Below are positions 27,659 to 36,688 of a stretch of 64,000 nucleotides of DNA, in pieces. This stretch comes from Selenihalanaerobacter shriftii. Its GTDB lineage: Bacteria > Bacillota > Halanaerobiia > Halobacteroidales > Acetohalobiaceae. The stretch covers positions 1 to 64,000 of the forward strand of contig NZ_FUWM01000018.1 of the NCBI RefSeq assembly GCF_900167185.1. Reading direction: 5' to 3'. Position 1 is the stretch's first letter. Each line of letters starts with the position of its first letter. The notes under the pieces were generated by a model that worked only from the letters and a program-made list of their open reading frames with translations, made no database searches and was not told the DNA's origin. The translations under genes and the position numbers were made by a program.

Positions 27659-28084
27659 TCAATCTAGCTCTTTATTTTTTAGTGTAACCAAGATCCCTAC
27701 AAAGATTATACCTGCAGACATAGCTCCAGCAATTAAAAGAGTCTCAATACCTGTCTCAATTGCAGCTTGATAATCTTTTTCAATTAAATTTAACATCGTA
27801 AAATATGCTTGACTTCCAGGAACTAAAGGAATAATCCCTGCTACTATAAATAAAGTGGCTGGTTCTTTTAATAATCTAGCACTAACCTCAGCTATAATTG
27901 TAATTACTACTACTCCTATAAAGCTAGCAAATATTTGATTATCAGCATAACCTAATGCAAAATTATATGCTGCCCAACCTAAAACACCCGCCAATCCAGC
28001 ATTAAATAATGCTTTTTTAGGTAATTTAAAAATAATTCCAAAAGCAATTGTAGCTAAAAATACATTTAAAATCTTTATGACCAT
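27659..28084 (-). CDS. Threonine/serine exporter subunit, YjjB/DUF3815 type
   Basis: A 141-aa membrane protein with four to five helices, ending in the VGILVTLKNKELD tail. Together with the adjacent 249-aa gene it forms the split version of ThrE, whose C-terminal half this corresponds to. GIIPLVPGSQAYFTMLNLIEK near 83-103 is a family landmark. It exports threonine, serine or related small compounds by antiport with protons. 12 nt separate it from its partner upstream. Confidence 0.87.
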   Translation of the reverse strand: MVIKILNVFLATIAFGIIFKLPKKALFNAGLAGVLGWAAYNFALGYADNQIFASFIGVVVITIIAEVSARLLKEPATLFIVAGIIPLVPGSQAYFTMLNLIEKDYQAAIETGIETLLIAGAMSAGIIFVGILVTLKNKELD

Positions 28085-28096
28085 TTTCTACACCTC

Positions 28097-28846
28097 TTAA
28101 AATAAAATATTAATTCCTAAAATTGAACTTACTCCTAATGCTATTGCTAATGCTGTCAACAAAGCATTCATACCTCTTACAATTCCAGACAAAGCATCTC
28201 CATTAATAATATCTCTAGCAGCATTAGTAACTGCTACTCCTGGTACTAATAAAATTACGATTCCTAAAATGATTGCATTAGGATCTAAAGCAGGAAGAAA
28301 ATAACTAGTACTAACACCTACTGTTGCTGCTATTACTCCTCCAACTACTTCAGACATAAATTTATTAATATTACTGCTTCTAAGCCAAAACTCAAGTAAT
28401 AGCGCACCTAAAAATGTAGGGATTAATTCATAACCCAAGCCATATACTAGATAAGAAAAAGTTAAACTACCTATTCCTGCAGCTAAATAAAAAGTAACTT
28501 CTGAATAACTGGTTTTAAATTGATTTATCTCTTCTAACTTCAACCAAGCTTGATCTAAATTAAGGTTTTTAGCAGTAATTTGCCGAGAAAGATTATTCAC
28601 TAATGCTACCTTTTGTAGGTTAGTAGTCTGATATTTAATCCTTTTAATTCTAGTCCAACTATCTCCTGCTTGGTCTTCTAATGAAATGAATATTCCTGTT
28701 GGTAGAGCAAAAACTTCAGTCTTAACAAAATCATAGGCATTCCCTATCCTTCTTACAGTTTCTTCAACTCGATAAGTTTCTGCTCCATTCTTAAGTAATG
28801 TCTCTCCCATTAAACTGACTAAAAGTAGTACTTTTTTCTGTGCCAT
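28097..28846 (-). CDS. Threonine/serine exporter subunit, YjjP/DUF1212 type
   Basis: A 249-aa protein corresponding to the N-terminal half of ThrE. The cytoplasmic start LKNGAETYRVEETVRRIG (about 18-35) is the DUF1212 hallmark. Five hydrophobic helices follow from residue 115 on, with LLVPGVAVTNAARDIINGD near 199-217. It forms the exporter with the downstream YjjB-like subunit. Start has AGGAGGAT upstream. Confidence 0.88.
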   Translation of the reverse strand: MAQKKVLLLVSLMGETLLKNGAETYRVEETVRRIGNAYDFVKTEVFALPTGIFISLEDQAGDSWTRIKRIKYQTTNLQKVALVNNLSRQITAKNLNLDQAWLKLEEINQFKTSYSEVTFYLAAGIGSLTFSYLVYGLGYELIPTFLGALLLEFWLRSSNINKFMSEVVGGVIAATVGVSTSYFLPALDPNAIILGIVILLVPGVAVTNAARDIINGDALSGIVRGMNALLTALAIALGVSSILGINILF

Positions 28847-28953
28847 ATCTATCCTCCTTTCTTAACATTTAAAAATAATTATATCACAGAATAGTAGAAT
28901 TACAAAGTAGTTAAAGGGTTATACTATGAAAAACTATAAGGAGGAATAAACCT

Positions 28954-29124
28954 ATGGTTAAAAAAGATGTTAATCATGACCCAGAACGTGAAATGGGGGC
29001 ACCGCCACCTCAAAGTATGCCGGCTTTATTTGGATGGATGACTATTGATTATCAACGAGAAATGGCTAAAGAGTTAACAGAAATAAGTAAAGAATTAACT
29101 CCTGCTAAAAAAACTAAAGAATAA
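28954..29124 (+). CDS. Small hypothetical protein, 56 aa
   Basis: A 56-aa reading frame starting MVKKDVNHDPEREMGAPPPQ. It has a strong ribosome site AAGGAGG at good spacing and is followed by a perfect 15-bp hairpin. The middle part (SMPALFGWMTIDYQRE) is aromatic and may contact membranes, while the end is Lys/Thr-rich. I do not recognise the family. The clean signals suggest that it is expressed. Confidence 0.55.
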   Translation: MVKKDVNHDPEREMGAPPPQSMPALFGWMTIDYQREMAKELTEISKELTPAKKTKE

Positions 29125-29133
29125 GAATGAATT

Positions 29134-29165
29134 AATACTAAGGATCAAGATTGATCCTTAGTATT
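29134..29165. terminator. Bidirectional 15-bp perfect hairpin
   Basis: AATACTAAGGATCAA (29134-29148) pairs with TTGATCCTTAGTATT (29151-29165) around a 2-nt loop. It serves the 56-aa gene on the plus strand, and its right arm is the last codons and stop of the convergent DUF421 gene. Confidence 0.75.
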
Positions 29166-29897
29166 ATATGTTTCACTAATATCAACTTTATCTTTGCCTA
29201 AATCATCTTCATAAAGATCAATATATAGTTTTTGTTTAATAGGATCATAAGCTGCCGTAAATACCTCTTGAAGATCATTAACTCCATGGGTTTGAATCTG
29301 CTCTTTTAACCAGGCTCGACTTAGGCCATGTTGTTTAAGATTAGGTAAAATTAACTTACCTTCAATAATAACCGAAGTAGGTATAGCTTCTGGAGAAAAG
29401 CTTATACCCATATCCTGAACAGTGACCGATTTATACTCTGGCTTAGGCATGACACTTACACTCCCATCTGTTTCTAAGATGGCATATTGAACCTGATCTA
29501 CATTGAATATATCTTTACTTCTTAATTGAGAATTCAATTCTTTTAAATTAAAACGGGCTTTTTTCATATTATCTTCTAATATTTTACCATTATGAACTAA
29601 TATTAGCGGTTCCCCTTCTATTACTTTTCGTGCTTTACGACTTTTAAGTGTAATCCATTCCATTAAAAAAGTTAAAATAGCAAATAAGGTCAGTCCTAAT
29701 AAGTAATGCCAAGTACGTTGATTAAAATCTGTAGTCATAGTTGCAGCAATAGAACCAAAGGTGATACCATTAACATAATCATGAAAGCTTAATTGGGCAA
29801 TTTGTTGTTTCCCTAAAATTCTAGTAAAGAATAGAATAGAAAAGAAAGCTAATATTGTTTGAATTATTATTTCAATAATAATTTTCATTAGAGTCAT
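29145..29897 (-). CDS. DUF421 (YetF-like) membrane protein
   Basis: A 250-aa protein with three N-terminal membrane helices (about 8-28, 36-52, 62-80) and a soluble domain of two DUF421-type modules. The loop RILGKQQIAQLSFHDYVNGI (25-44) and PLILVHNGKILEDNMKKAR (97-115) are highly typical. Bacillus YetF/YrbG/YdfS proteins of this family affect phosphatidylserine metabolism and spore properties. Single gene; the stop lies inside a bidirectional hairpin. Confidence 0.88.
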   Translation of the reverse strand: MTLMKIIIEIIIQTILAFFSILFFTRILGKQQIAQLSFHDYVNGITFGSIAATMTTDFNQRTWHYLLGLTLFAILTFLMEWITLKSRKARKVIEGEPLILVHNGKILEDNMKKARFNLKELNSQLRSKDIFNVDQVQYAILETDGSVSVMPKPEYKSVTVQDMGISFSPEAIPTSVIIEGKLILPNLKQHGLSRAWLKEQIQTHGVNDLQEVFTAAYDPIKQKLYIDLYEDDLGKDKVDISETYNTKDQS

Positions 29898-29987
29898 AAT
29901 TCCCCTTTCCTGATTATGCTATTATTGTCCACAAATAATGATAACACTATTATTAAAAAGCTAAATTACTAAAGGGAGGTATGAATT

Positions 29988-30080
29988 ATGAGCTTAACGT
30001 TACAAAGTATATTAACTATACTATTTGTAATAATTGGATTTGTAATACTTTATATTCTTTCTAAAAAAGAATTAATTTAA
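29988..30080 (+). CDS. 30-aa single-pass membrane peptide
   Basis: A 30-aa reading frame, MSLTLQSILTILFVIIGFVI and ten more residues, made of one hydrophobic helix with a Lys-Lys-Glu end. AAGGGAGG lies about ten bases before the ATG. No family can be assigned. Such short membrane peptides are often transporter regulators or toxins, but there is no antitoxin-like antisense RNA visible here. Reported because start signals are good. Confidence 0.4.
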   Translation: MSLTLQSILTILFVIIGFVILYILSKKELI

Positions 30081-30182
30081 ATATTGTGAAATTATCTTAA
30101 ATTAATTAGATTTGATTATTAATACCAAAAGTATTATAATGATTCTAGCAAAATATAAGTAACCACTAGAAAGGAGTCTTCA

Positions 30183-31103
30183 ATGACAACAGCTATTAAA
30201 ATAGAAAATCTTAGTAAAAGTTATGGTGATGTACAAGCACTGACTAATGTTAGTTTAGAAATAAAGAAAGGAGAATTTTTCGGATTATTAGGACCAAATG
30301 GTGCTGGCAAAAGTACCTTAATTAAGATTATGGCTGGCTTAGCCCATAAAGATTCCGGCTCAATTACGGTCTTAGGTAAAGATGTGGTTAAGAATTATAG
30401 ATTTACTAAACAAAAACTGGGAATAGTACCTCAAGAAGTAGTAATTGATCCTTACTTTAATCCTCGTGAATCTTTAAGGTTACAATCTGGATACTTTAAT
30501 ATTAAAAATAATGAAGAAAGAATCGATGAAATATTAACAGCATTAGGCCTTCAGGATAAGGCTAACGCTTATGCTAGAAGTTTATCTGGAGGAATGAAAA
30601 GACGATTACTGATTGCTAAAGCATTAGTTCATGATCCGGAAATAATAGTTTTGGACGAGCCTACTGCTGGAGTTGATGTAGAGTTAAGAAATAGTATGTG
30701 GGAATATGTTAAAAAGCTAAATAATGAAGGAAAGACTATTATTTTAACTACTCATTATTTAGAGGAAGCCGAAGCACTTTGTGATAGAATAGCTATTATG
30801 GATAAAGGTCATGTGATAACTGTAGATACCAAAGAAAATTTAATTAATTCTATTGATAAAAAGATTATACAACTGAAGTTAGATAACAAGATATCGAATG
30901 CACCTAACTTTTTAAATAATTATCAATATGAAATTAACGAAGAACCACCGCAGATCAATATAGAATTAACAAAAGAAAATTTAATTAATTTTATGAATCA
31001 AGTCTATAAATCAGATTTAAAAATTAAAGATATGGATATCTCCAGTGCTAGACTAGAGGATGTTTTCTTAAAATTAACCAATTTAGGAGGGGAAAAAGAT
31101 TAA
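30183..31103 (+). CDS. ABC-2 type transporter ATP-binding protein
   Basis: A 306-aa ATPase with Walker A GPNGAGKSTLIK (37-48), signature LSGGMKRRLLIAKAL near 137-151, and Walker B IIVLDEPTAGVD near 155-166. It has the C-terminal extension of DrrA/YadG-type exporters (residues 225-306). The next gene is the matching permease whose start overlaps its stop codon. Substrate unknown; drug, lipid or polysaccharide export are all possible. Confidence 0.92.
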   Translation: MTTAIKIENLSKSYGDVQALTNVSLEIKKGEFFGLLGPNGAGKSTLIKIMAGLAHKDSGSITVLGKDVVKNYRFTKQKLGIVPQEVVIDPYFNPRESLRLQSGYFNIKNNEERIDEILTALGLQDKANAYARSLSGGMKRRLLIAKALVHDPEIIVLDEPTAGVDVELRNSMWEYVKKLNNEGKTIILTTHYLEEAEALCDRIAIMDKGHVITVDTKENLINSIDKKIIQLKLDNKISNAPNFLNNYQYEINEEPPQINIELTKENLINFMNQVYKSDLKIKDMDISSARLEDVFLKLTNLGGEKD

Positions 31104-31860
31104 TTATACTGCATTCTATACTTTAGTTAAAAAAGAAATATTGCGTTTTATTAAAGTGTCAATTCAGACTATCTTTGCACCATTAATCTCTACTTCACTT
31201 TACTTAATTATATTTTCATATTCATTTAGAAGTAAAGAAGTCTTAGGTTATTCAGTACCTTATATTCAATTTATTGTTCCAGGCTTAATGATTATGGGAA
31301 TAATTCAAAACTCTTTTGCTAATACCTCTTCTTCTTTGATAGTTTCTAAATATCAAGGAACTATTGTTGAGTTATTATTAGCACCTTTTTCTCATATTGA
31401 ACTAAGTTTAGGAATGATGATTGGGGGAATCGCTAGAGGATTGGCAGTAGGAACTTCAATATATTTAGTTTCTATCTTGTTTTATGGTGGTACAATTATT
31501 CATCCTCTGCTTTTATTGCTTACTGCTACAATAGTTGCAGGAACTTTCTCGCTTTTAGGCTTAATTGCCGGGCTGTGGGCAGAAAAGTTTGACCATGTTT
31601 CAATTTTTTCTAACTTCTTTATTACCCCTTTAACTTTTTTAAGTGGAGTTTTTTATTCTGTTAAATCATTACCAGGTATTTGGAGTAAAGTTTCATTATT
31701 TAACCCGGTCTTTTATATGGTTGATGTAGTAAGATATTCATTTATCGACCAATCAGATATTGCTCCATCTTTCTCATTATTAATTATAAGTACTTTATTT
31801 GTAATTCTTTTATTAATTACTACTTACCTATTCAAAATCGGATATAAGATTAAAGATTAA
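31099..31860 (+). CDS. ABC-2 type transporter permease, probable ATT start
   Basis: A 253-aa permease with six helices and the usual ABC-2 motif near its end (FFITPLTFLSGVFYSVKSLPG). The frame is open only from 31087, after a TAG at 31084-31086. Family members start a few residues before a conserved stretch here read as NYTAFYTLVKKEILRF, so translation must begin before the first NTG codon (TTG at 31141). The only sensible initiator is ATT at 31099-31101, five bases after AGGAGGGG and overlapping the ATPase stop (31101-31103). A TTG start would lose the amphipathic N-terminus. Confidence 0.8.
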   Translation: MNYTAFYTLVKKEILRFIKVSIQTIFAPLISTSLYLIIFSYSFRSKEVLGYSVPYIQFIVPGLMIMGIIQNSFANTSSSLIVSKYQGTIVELLLAPFSHIELSLGMMIGGIARGLAVGTSIYLVSILFYGGTIIHPLLLLLTATIVAGTFSLLGLIAGLWAEKFDHVSIFSNFFITPLTFLSGVFYSVKSLPGIWSKVSLFNPVFYMVDVVRYSFIDQSDIAPSFSLLIISTLFVILLLITTYLFKIGYKIKD

Positions 31861-31887
31861 AAGCAGACCAATTGGTCTGCTTTTTTT
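31861..31887 (+). terminator. Rho-independent terminator
   Basis: The 22-nt perfect palindrome 31861-31882 (arm AAGCAGACCAA) is followed by a T run to 31887. It ends the ABC-2 exporter unit. Confidence 0.9.
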
Positions 31888-31908
31888 ATTAAAATTTATT
31901 ATTTTACT

Positions 31909-32292
31909 CTATGCTACTTTCTGAACTTGCCACTCTTTATTAACCCACAAACCTATAATATCAACCTCAAACCCCCAAGATTTAACTAACTCTATAGAAC
32001 TCTTTATATGTTTAATCTGTTCTTCTTTTTCAGCAAGATTTCCTGCACAATCATAATGACCAACTACTGCTATTAAGTTAGAACCATGTTGTTCAACAGA
32101 AATCTCAACTCGTTCTTTAATAGAATTAACTTTTGTTTCAGGACTACTTTCTGCTAAGATTAAATTAGGTCCTGGTTCAGTAATCATGTCTACATACTTA
32201 CTATTAAATTCTTGCTTTAACCACTCAATTACTGGGACTTGCACACGCCCGTCCATGCAATTAATTGCAGTAATAAATTCTGATTTATTAAT
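31909..32292 (-). CDS. Small beta-carbonic-anhydrase-like zinc protein, probable ATT start
   Basis: A 127-aa protein with the zinc-binding pattern of beta-carbonic anhydrases: CMDGR (residues 12-16) and GHYDC further on. It is much shorter than true carbonic anhydrases, like a group of small Firmicute proteins of unknown activity. The first ATG is the Met inside CMDGR, so starting there would delete the zinc Cys. Upstream in frame there is only SGIINKSEFITAIN after a TAG. ATT at 32290-32292, seven bases after GGAG, is the best start; a second ATT at 32293-32295 is an alternative. Confidence 0.72.
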   Translation of the reverse strand: MNKSEFITAINCMDGRVQVPVIEWLKQEFNSKYVDMITEPGPNLILAESSPETKVNSIKERVEISVEQHGSNLIAVVGHYDCAGNLAEKEEQIKHIKSSIELVKSWGFEVDIIGLWVNKEWQVQKVA

Positions 32293-32409
32293 AATACCAC
32301 TCCTTTTCGACTAATTCTAAGTAAATTTAAATTAAACTTAGATATATGTATTTTCCTTATATTATATTGTAAAGATACAGAATTTGCAAAACTTTATTTT
32401 ATATTAATT

Positions 32410-33279
32410 TTATATACTTTCACTATTTTTATACTGATTAATATTTAACCTCATTAAATGCATTCCTATGGAAATAGTTTCAGCAATAAATCCACACCAT
32501 TTATAGAAAACTTCCTGTTTAAAAGAATGTCCTAGCCAATCATCTGAGTGTAACCCTTTATTAATTAAAAAATGTTCACTTCCATCAACATAAGCATATA
32601 AAGCATCATAAAGTTCTTCAATATACTCAGATGTTTTCTTAGGTAGAACACCTCCATTAACTAATTTAGACAAAATCCCTTCTTCCCCTTTCATTGGAGG
32701 TACTTTATAATCACCTGCTTTCCAATCTTTAAAATCATCTATATTATCACAAAAATAAAGTGGTAAAATAAGATCTTTTAAAAAATTTATTAAAACCTGA
32801 CAGGCTTGTTTATAATATAAATTAGTTGTTAATTCTATAGAACACTTAAGATCAGATTCTGCTTCAAGCACATGTGTCATTGAAAAGAATGCATCTTCTG
32901 CTAATACTTCTCCGGTTATTCCATCCCAGGCTACAATATATTTTCCTGCCCATCCAAAGATAGGATCTTCTAAAAAATTAATAATTCCAGTTTGATTCTC
33001 TTTTCCTCCTGTAACCATAATATTATTCTTCTCTGCTACCTCTTTTAACTTCTCAATTCTCTCTAAAAGCCTCTTCTTTCCCCGGTTATAAACTTTCTTA
33101 CCATAATCTCTATAATTCGTGTTAACTTTTGTGCTTTTATCAATTAATACTGTACCATCTTTATCATGTAATTCATAAAGAAATTTTAATAAATCAGTAC
33201 TATTATCCCATTCTTGAATAGGTTCTTTAGAAAAATGAAGATACTTATATAACATTTTAATTGGAATAATTTCAGACAT
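32410..33279 (-). CDS. Hypothetical protein, 289 aa
   Basis: I do not recognise this protein. It is soluble, mostly helical and acidic. A basic segment YGKKVYNRGKKRLLERIEKL (59-78) suggests a nucleic-acid or helix-bundle surface. The central part contains FGWAGKYIVAWDG (108-120), the end has WLGHSFKQEVFYKWCGFIAE. No membrane helix or signal is found. It is a single gene between a zinc protein and a lipase-like hydrolase. A relation to phage-defence or stress genes is possible but not shown. Confidence 0.6.
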   Translation of the reverse strand: MSEIIPIKMLYKYLHFSKEPIQEWDNSTDLLKFLYELHDKDGTVLIDKSTKVNTNYRDYGKKVYNRGKKRLLERIEKLKEVAEKNNIMVTGGKENQTGIINFLEDPIFGWAGKYIVAWDGITGEVLAEDAFFSMTHVLEAESDLKCSIELTTNLYYKQACQVLINFLKDLILPLYFCDNIDDFKDWKAGDYKVPPMKGEEGILSKLVNGGVLPKKTSEYIEELYDALYAYVDGSEHFLINKGLHSDDWLGHSFKQEVFYKWCGFIAETISIGMHLMRLNINQYKNSESI

Positions 33280-33379
33280 TTACTTTAAACCTCCTTTCTT
33301 TTAAATCTAATATAAAATAATATTAACAATTTTCTCTTTATTAATATAGTCTAATACTTTATTTAATATTATTCTTTTA

Positions 33380-33412
33380 AAATAAAAAAGTACACAAAAT
33401 CCTTGTGTACTT
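33380..33412 (-). terminator. Rho-independent terminator
   Basis: AAGTACACAA (33388-33397) pairs with TTGTGTACTT (33403-33412), followed on the minus strand by TTTTTTATTTT. It ends the hydrolase gene at 33558. Confidence 0.85.
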
Positions 33413-33557
33413 CTACAATTAATAGTTGAAATTTAATAATAATTTCTTTTACTAATTTAGTTAAAGATCCCTTCTTATTTATATTATTACTACATGAAGA
33501 TATTAATCACCTGTTAAAATATAGAAACAAACTACACTTTTAAAGAGGTAATTTAAC

Positions 33558-34211
33558 TCAAAGAGTAATTTCAAATTTTCCCTTTTTCAAAAATGAATCA
33601 ACTAATTCTGCTGTTTTAAAATTATAATGAATATCTTTATGACCATGCGAAACAACAATAAAATCTTTTAATCCTTCATACTTAACTGAACTAACTTGAA
33701 CTCTACCATCATTTCCCTCTGGTAATAGCTTTCCTAGTATCAGATTACTCTTGTCGCCAGCAATTGCTCCTATTTCAATAGGATCTAAGCTTCTTAATCC
33801 TAAATCTTTAACATTATCAGGATGTAATGAATCTAAGGTTTTAAAAACATTAGTAAATGTATTAGATAATTTTGAAGCTATATTAGCCAATTGACTTCCT
33901 TGATTTGGAGTAGCTATTAAAACGCATCTATCTATTTTATCTCTATATTTTATATTTGATAAAAAATTTCTTATTACTAATCCACCTGTACTATGGCCTA
34001 CAAGACTAATTTTTTCATTTTCACATAAATTATATATAATTTGGTCCACTTTCTTTTCAAAAATAGAAGTACAATATTTAATTCTTTTAAATGTTAATGG
34101 TAAGTCAACTAAAATTCCGTCATAACCTAGCTCTTCCAAATTTTCTTTTAAGACTAACATATCTTTTTGATTTTTATTATAGCCATGTACTAAAACCACT
34201 TTTTTCTTCAC
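33558..34211 (-). CDS. Lipase/PGAP1-like alpha/beta hydrolase
   Basis: A 217-aa hydrolase. The start VVLVHGYNKNQKDM carries the oxyanion HG motif, the nucleophile elbow is GHSTGG with Ser74, the acid is Asp168 in NDGRVQVSS and the base lies in the SHGHKDIH stretch (His189 or His191). This order matches small triacylglycerol-lipase/PGAP1-like esterases. No signal peptide is found, so it should act in the cytosol. Single gene with a terminator. Confidence 0.83.
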   Translation of the reverse strand: MKKKVVLVHGYNKNQKDMLVLKENLEELGYDGILVDLPLTFKRIKYCTSIFEKKVDQIIYNLCENEKISLVGHSTGGLVIRNFLSNIKYRDKIDRCVLIATPNQGSQLANIASKLSNTFTNVFKTLDSLHPDNVKDLGLRSLDPIEIGAIAGDKSNLILGKLLPEGNDGRVQVSSVKYEGLKDFIVVSHGHKDIHYNFKTAELVDSFLKKGKFEITL

Positions 34212-34283
34212 TAGTAACCTCCTAATTTATAAGTGTAAAATTAACATTCTATTTCAACAAACATACTCCTCTAATATTATCCA

Positions 34284-34317
34284 ATTAAAAAAAGCCTTTG
34301 AATTTATCCAAAGGCTT
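34284..34317 (-). terminator. Rho-independent terminator
   Basis: AAGCCTTTG (34292-34300) pairs with CAAAGGCTT (34309-34317), followed on the minus strand by TTTTTAATTGG. It ends the ywbE-like gene. Confidence 0.85.
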
Positions 34318-34335
34318 CTTTAAAAATCTTAACTT

Positions 34336-34530
34336 TTAAGAATTAATAGATTTTACTCTACCAACTACTCCACTCTCAAGACGCACCTTAATTCCATGTG
34401 GATGAGTAGCAGAGTTAGTCAAAATATCCTTAACTACACCATCAGTTAATTTCCCTGAACGTTGGTCTTGTTTTTGCACAACTGAAACATTAAGTCCAGA
34501 CTTTATATTTTTGCGTTTCTTTCCATTCAT
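34336..34530 (-). CDS. ywbE: YwbE-family (DUF2196) protein
   Basis: A 64-aa basic protein of the YwbE family, recognised by VVQKQDQRSGKLTDGVVKDI and THPHGIKVRLESGVVGRV. The fold is a small beta barrel of the KOW/SH3 type; nucleic-acid binding is suspected, but function is unknown. A GTG lies three codons upstream, but the ATG at 34530 is at the right distance from AAGGTG and matches the usual MNG start of the family. Confidence 0.88.
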   Translation of the reverse strand: MNGKKRKNIKSGLNVSVVQKQDQRSGKLTDGVVKDILTNSATHPHGIKVRLESGVVGRVKSINS

Positions 34531-34686
34531 ATAAATCACCTTCTTTCATTTAATAAATTAAAGATTATTTAAACATTATCCATTAACTTCATGAAATCCT
34601 ATAATAATTATAAGACTTTGCAAAATTTGCAAATGCCATGAATGGACTGTTATTCTATTACTATTATATACTGTTTAAAGTCAAAA

Positions 34687-34722
34687 TACAAAGAAATTGA
34701 TCTAATGATCAATTTCTTTGTA
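34687..34722. terminator. 16-bp perfect hairpin between ywbE and the GGDEF/EAL gene
   Basis: TACAAAGAAATTGATC (34687-34702) and GATCAATTTCTTTGTA (34707-34722) form a perfect stem with loop TAAT. It lies between the GGDEF/EAL gene's end and ywbE, and probably terminates the first. No gene lies on the plus strand. Confidence 0.6.
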
Positions 34723-34804
34723 CATTTTAAGAATCTCTTATGAAGCAGATGGAATGCCTTGTGAAGAAGCAGCTATAATGAAAGATTATTAATAATTGTA
34801 ATTA

Positions 34805-36688
34805 TCAACTTACCTTATTAACATTTAATAATTGTTCTATCTTTTCACCTGACACTGGCCGTTCAAATAAATACCCTTGTCCAATATTACAATTATTTTG
34901 TTTTAAAAAGTTATGTTGTTCTGTAGTTTCTATACCTTCCGCAATTATATTAAGATTTAAATCATTACCTATGTTAATTATATTCTTTACAAGTGCTGTT
35001 TTGTTTTTATCTTTTGAAATATCTTGAATGAAACTCCGATCAATCTTTAAATTATCTAGAGGAATATCATCCAAAATACTTAATGATGAATAACCAGTTC
35101 CAAAATCATCTAAAGCTATCTTAAATCCTATCTCTTTTAACTGCTTTAACATAGAAATTAATTCTTCTATATCATTTCTACTACTTTCAGTAATTTCTAA
35201 TTCTAAATATTTAGGATCAAGCTGAGTTCTTTCTATTACTTGATTTACAGTATTTAGAAATCCTTTATTAAAAAGTTGACTCCTAGAAACATTTACTGAC
35301 ATATTCATCGGAGGTAGACCAGCATCTTGCCAAGCTTTATTCTGTTTACAGGCAGTCTGTAGAACCCACTTGCCAATAGGTTTAATAAGACCCGACTCTT
35401 CTGCTATTGGAATGAATTCTCCAGGAGAAACATGTCCTAATTCAGAATTCTGCCAACGAATTAATGCTTCTACTCCTATAACTTCACCTGTATTTAAATT
35501 TACTTGTGGCTGATAATGAAGTCTAAGTTCATTATTCTCTATTGCATTTCTTAATCTATTTTCTATTTTAGCCTTTTGTAAAAGTATTACATTTAAATTA
35601 GAGTCATAAAACTTATAGTCAACTTTTTTCTCATTCTTATTTGAATACATTGCTATATCAGCGTATCTAATTAGTTCATCTACATTATTGCCATCCTCTG
35701 GATAAACACTAATCCCAATACTAGGAGTTATAATTATTTCATACTCATTTATATTAAGTGGCTTAGAAAATTCACGAATAATTCTATTAACTACCTTTTT
35801 AACTTGTTTTCTCTCAATTTCTTTCATTATAATAACAAATTCATCGCCACCAAATCTACTTACTATATCATCTTCACGTGTACATTCAATTAATCTTTTT
35901 GCTGCTTTTTTTAATACTAGATCTCCAGCATCATGTCCAATCGTATCATTAACTAATTTAAAACGATCTAAATCAAGAAATATAATGGCTAATTTTTCCT
36001 GATTATTTTTAGCTTCTTTTAATAATTTATTAAGTTCTTCATTTAACAAGTTCCGGTTAGGTAAGTTAGTTAATGAATCATGATAAGCCATATGGGTAAT
36101 CTTTTCTTCCATTTGCTTTCGTTTCGTTATATCTACCATAATACCATCAAGTTTATACATTTCATTATTTGAATCTAAACTAGGTGTTATGCTAGTCTTA
36201 ACCCAATGAACTTCTCTATTAGAATCCTTTATGCGATGTTCAACATTAATTGTTTCTCCTGACAATAATTCATCACTTTGTTTATTAATTAATTCTAAAT
36301 CATCAGGATGAATAATTTTTTTCCAAAAATCTGATGCATCTATAAAAGCACGATATGTAAGACCACATTTATCCTTACAATCTTCGGAAATAAAGACTTT
36401 ATCTTCTTTTAAATCAATAGACCAAATAATTGCTTCTACATTATTAAGAATATGTTCTAACTGTTTTTGATAATCTTTTAATCGTTGAGAAGATAATTTG
36501 AACTTATCATATTGCAGACTACCCCACCAAATTATTACACCTAATACAACACCAAAACCTATTTCAAGTAATATTTCCATCAATTCAACTTCTTCAGCAA
36601 TAAAATAATGAACAACATTAAAGCCTATTATTAAAATGAAAGTAATTACTGCACTAATTATACTTCGTTTATATTCTTTATACTTCAT
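34805..36688 (-). CDS. Membrane PAS-GGDEF-EAL cyclic-di-GMP enzyme
   Basis: A 627-aa protein with two N-terminal membrane helices (about 10-32, 38-56), a PAS sensor (about 75-190), a GGDEF cyclase domain and an EAL phosphodiesterase domain. The cyclase motif GGDEF (280-284) and the inhibitory RxxD site (R271-D274, five residues before it) are intact. The EAL motif (407-409), the LEITESSRND glutamate, DDFGTGYSS and KIDRSFI are also intact. So it could both make and break cyclic-di-GMP. It is directly downstream of a chemoreceptor that carries a cyclic-di-GMP riboswitch. Confidence 0.94.
   Translation of the reverse strand: MKYKEYKRSIISAVITFILIIGFNVVHYFIAEEVELMEILLEIGFGVVLGVIIWWGSLQYDKFKLSSQRLKDYQKQLEHILNNVEAIIWSIDLKEDKVFISEDCKDKCGLTYRAFIDASDFWKKIIHPDDLELINKQSDELLSGETINVEHRIKDSNREVHWVKTSITPSLDSNNEMYKLDGIMVDITKRKQMEEKITHMAYHDSLTNLPNRNLLNEELNKLLKEAKNNQEKLAIIFLDLDRFKLVNDTIGHDAGDLVLKKAAKRLIECTREDDIVSRFGGDEFVIIMKEIERKQVKKVVNRIIREFSKPLNINEYEIIITPSIGISVYPEDGNNVDELIRYADIAMYSNKNEKKVDYKFYDSNLNVILLQKAKIENRLRNAIENNELRLHYQPQVNLNTGEVIGVEALIRWQNSELGHVSPGEFIPIAEESGLIKPIGKWVLQTACKQNKAWQDAGLPPMNMSVNVSRSQLFNKGFLNTVNQVIERTQLDPKYLELEITESSRNDIEELISMLKQLKEIGFKIALDDFGTGYSSLSILDDIPLDNLKIDRSFIQDISKDKNKTALVKNIINIGNDLNLNIIAEGIETTEQHNFLKQNNCNIGQGYLFERPVSGEKIEQLLNVNKVS

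Noticed and set aside
34730-34795. Short coding-like stretch encoding YEADGMPCEEAAIMKDY
   Set aside because: Only about 24 codons are open, with no start or ribosome site, and I cannot match it to a family. It could be a gene remnant, but evidence is too thin.
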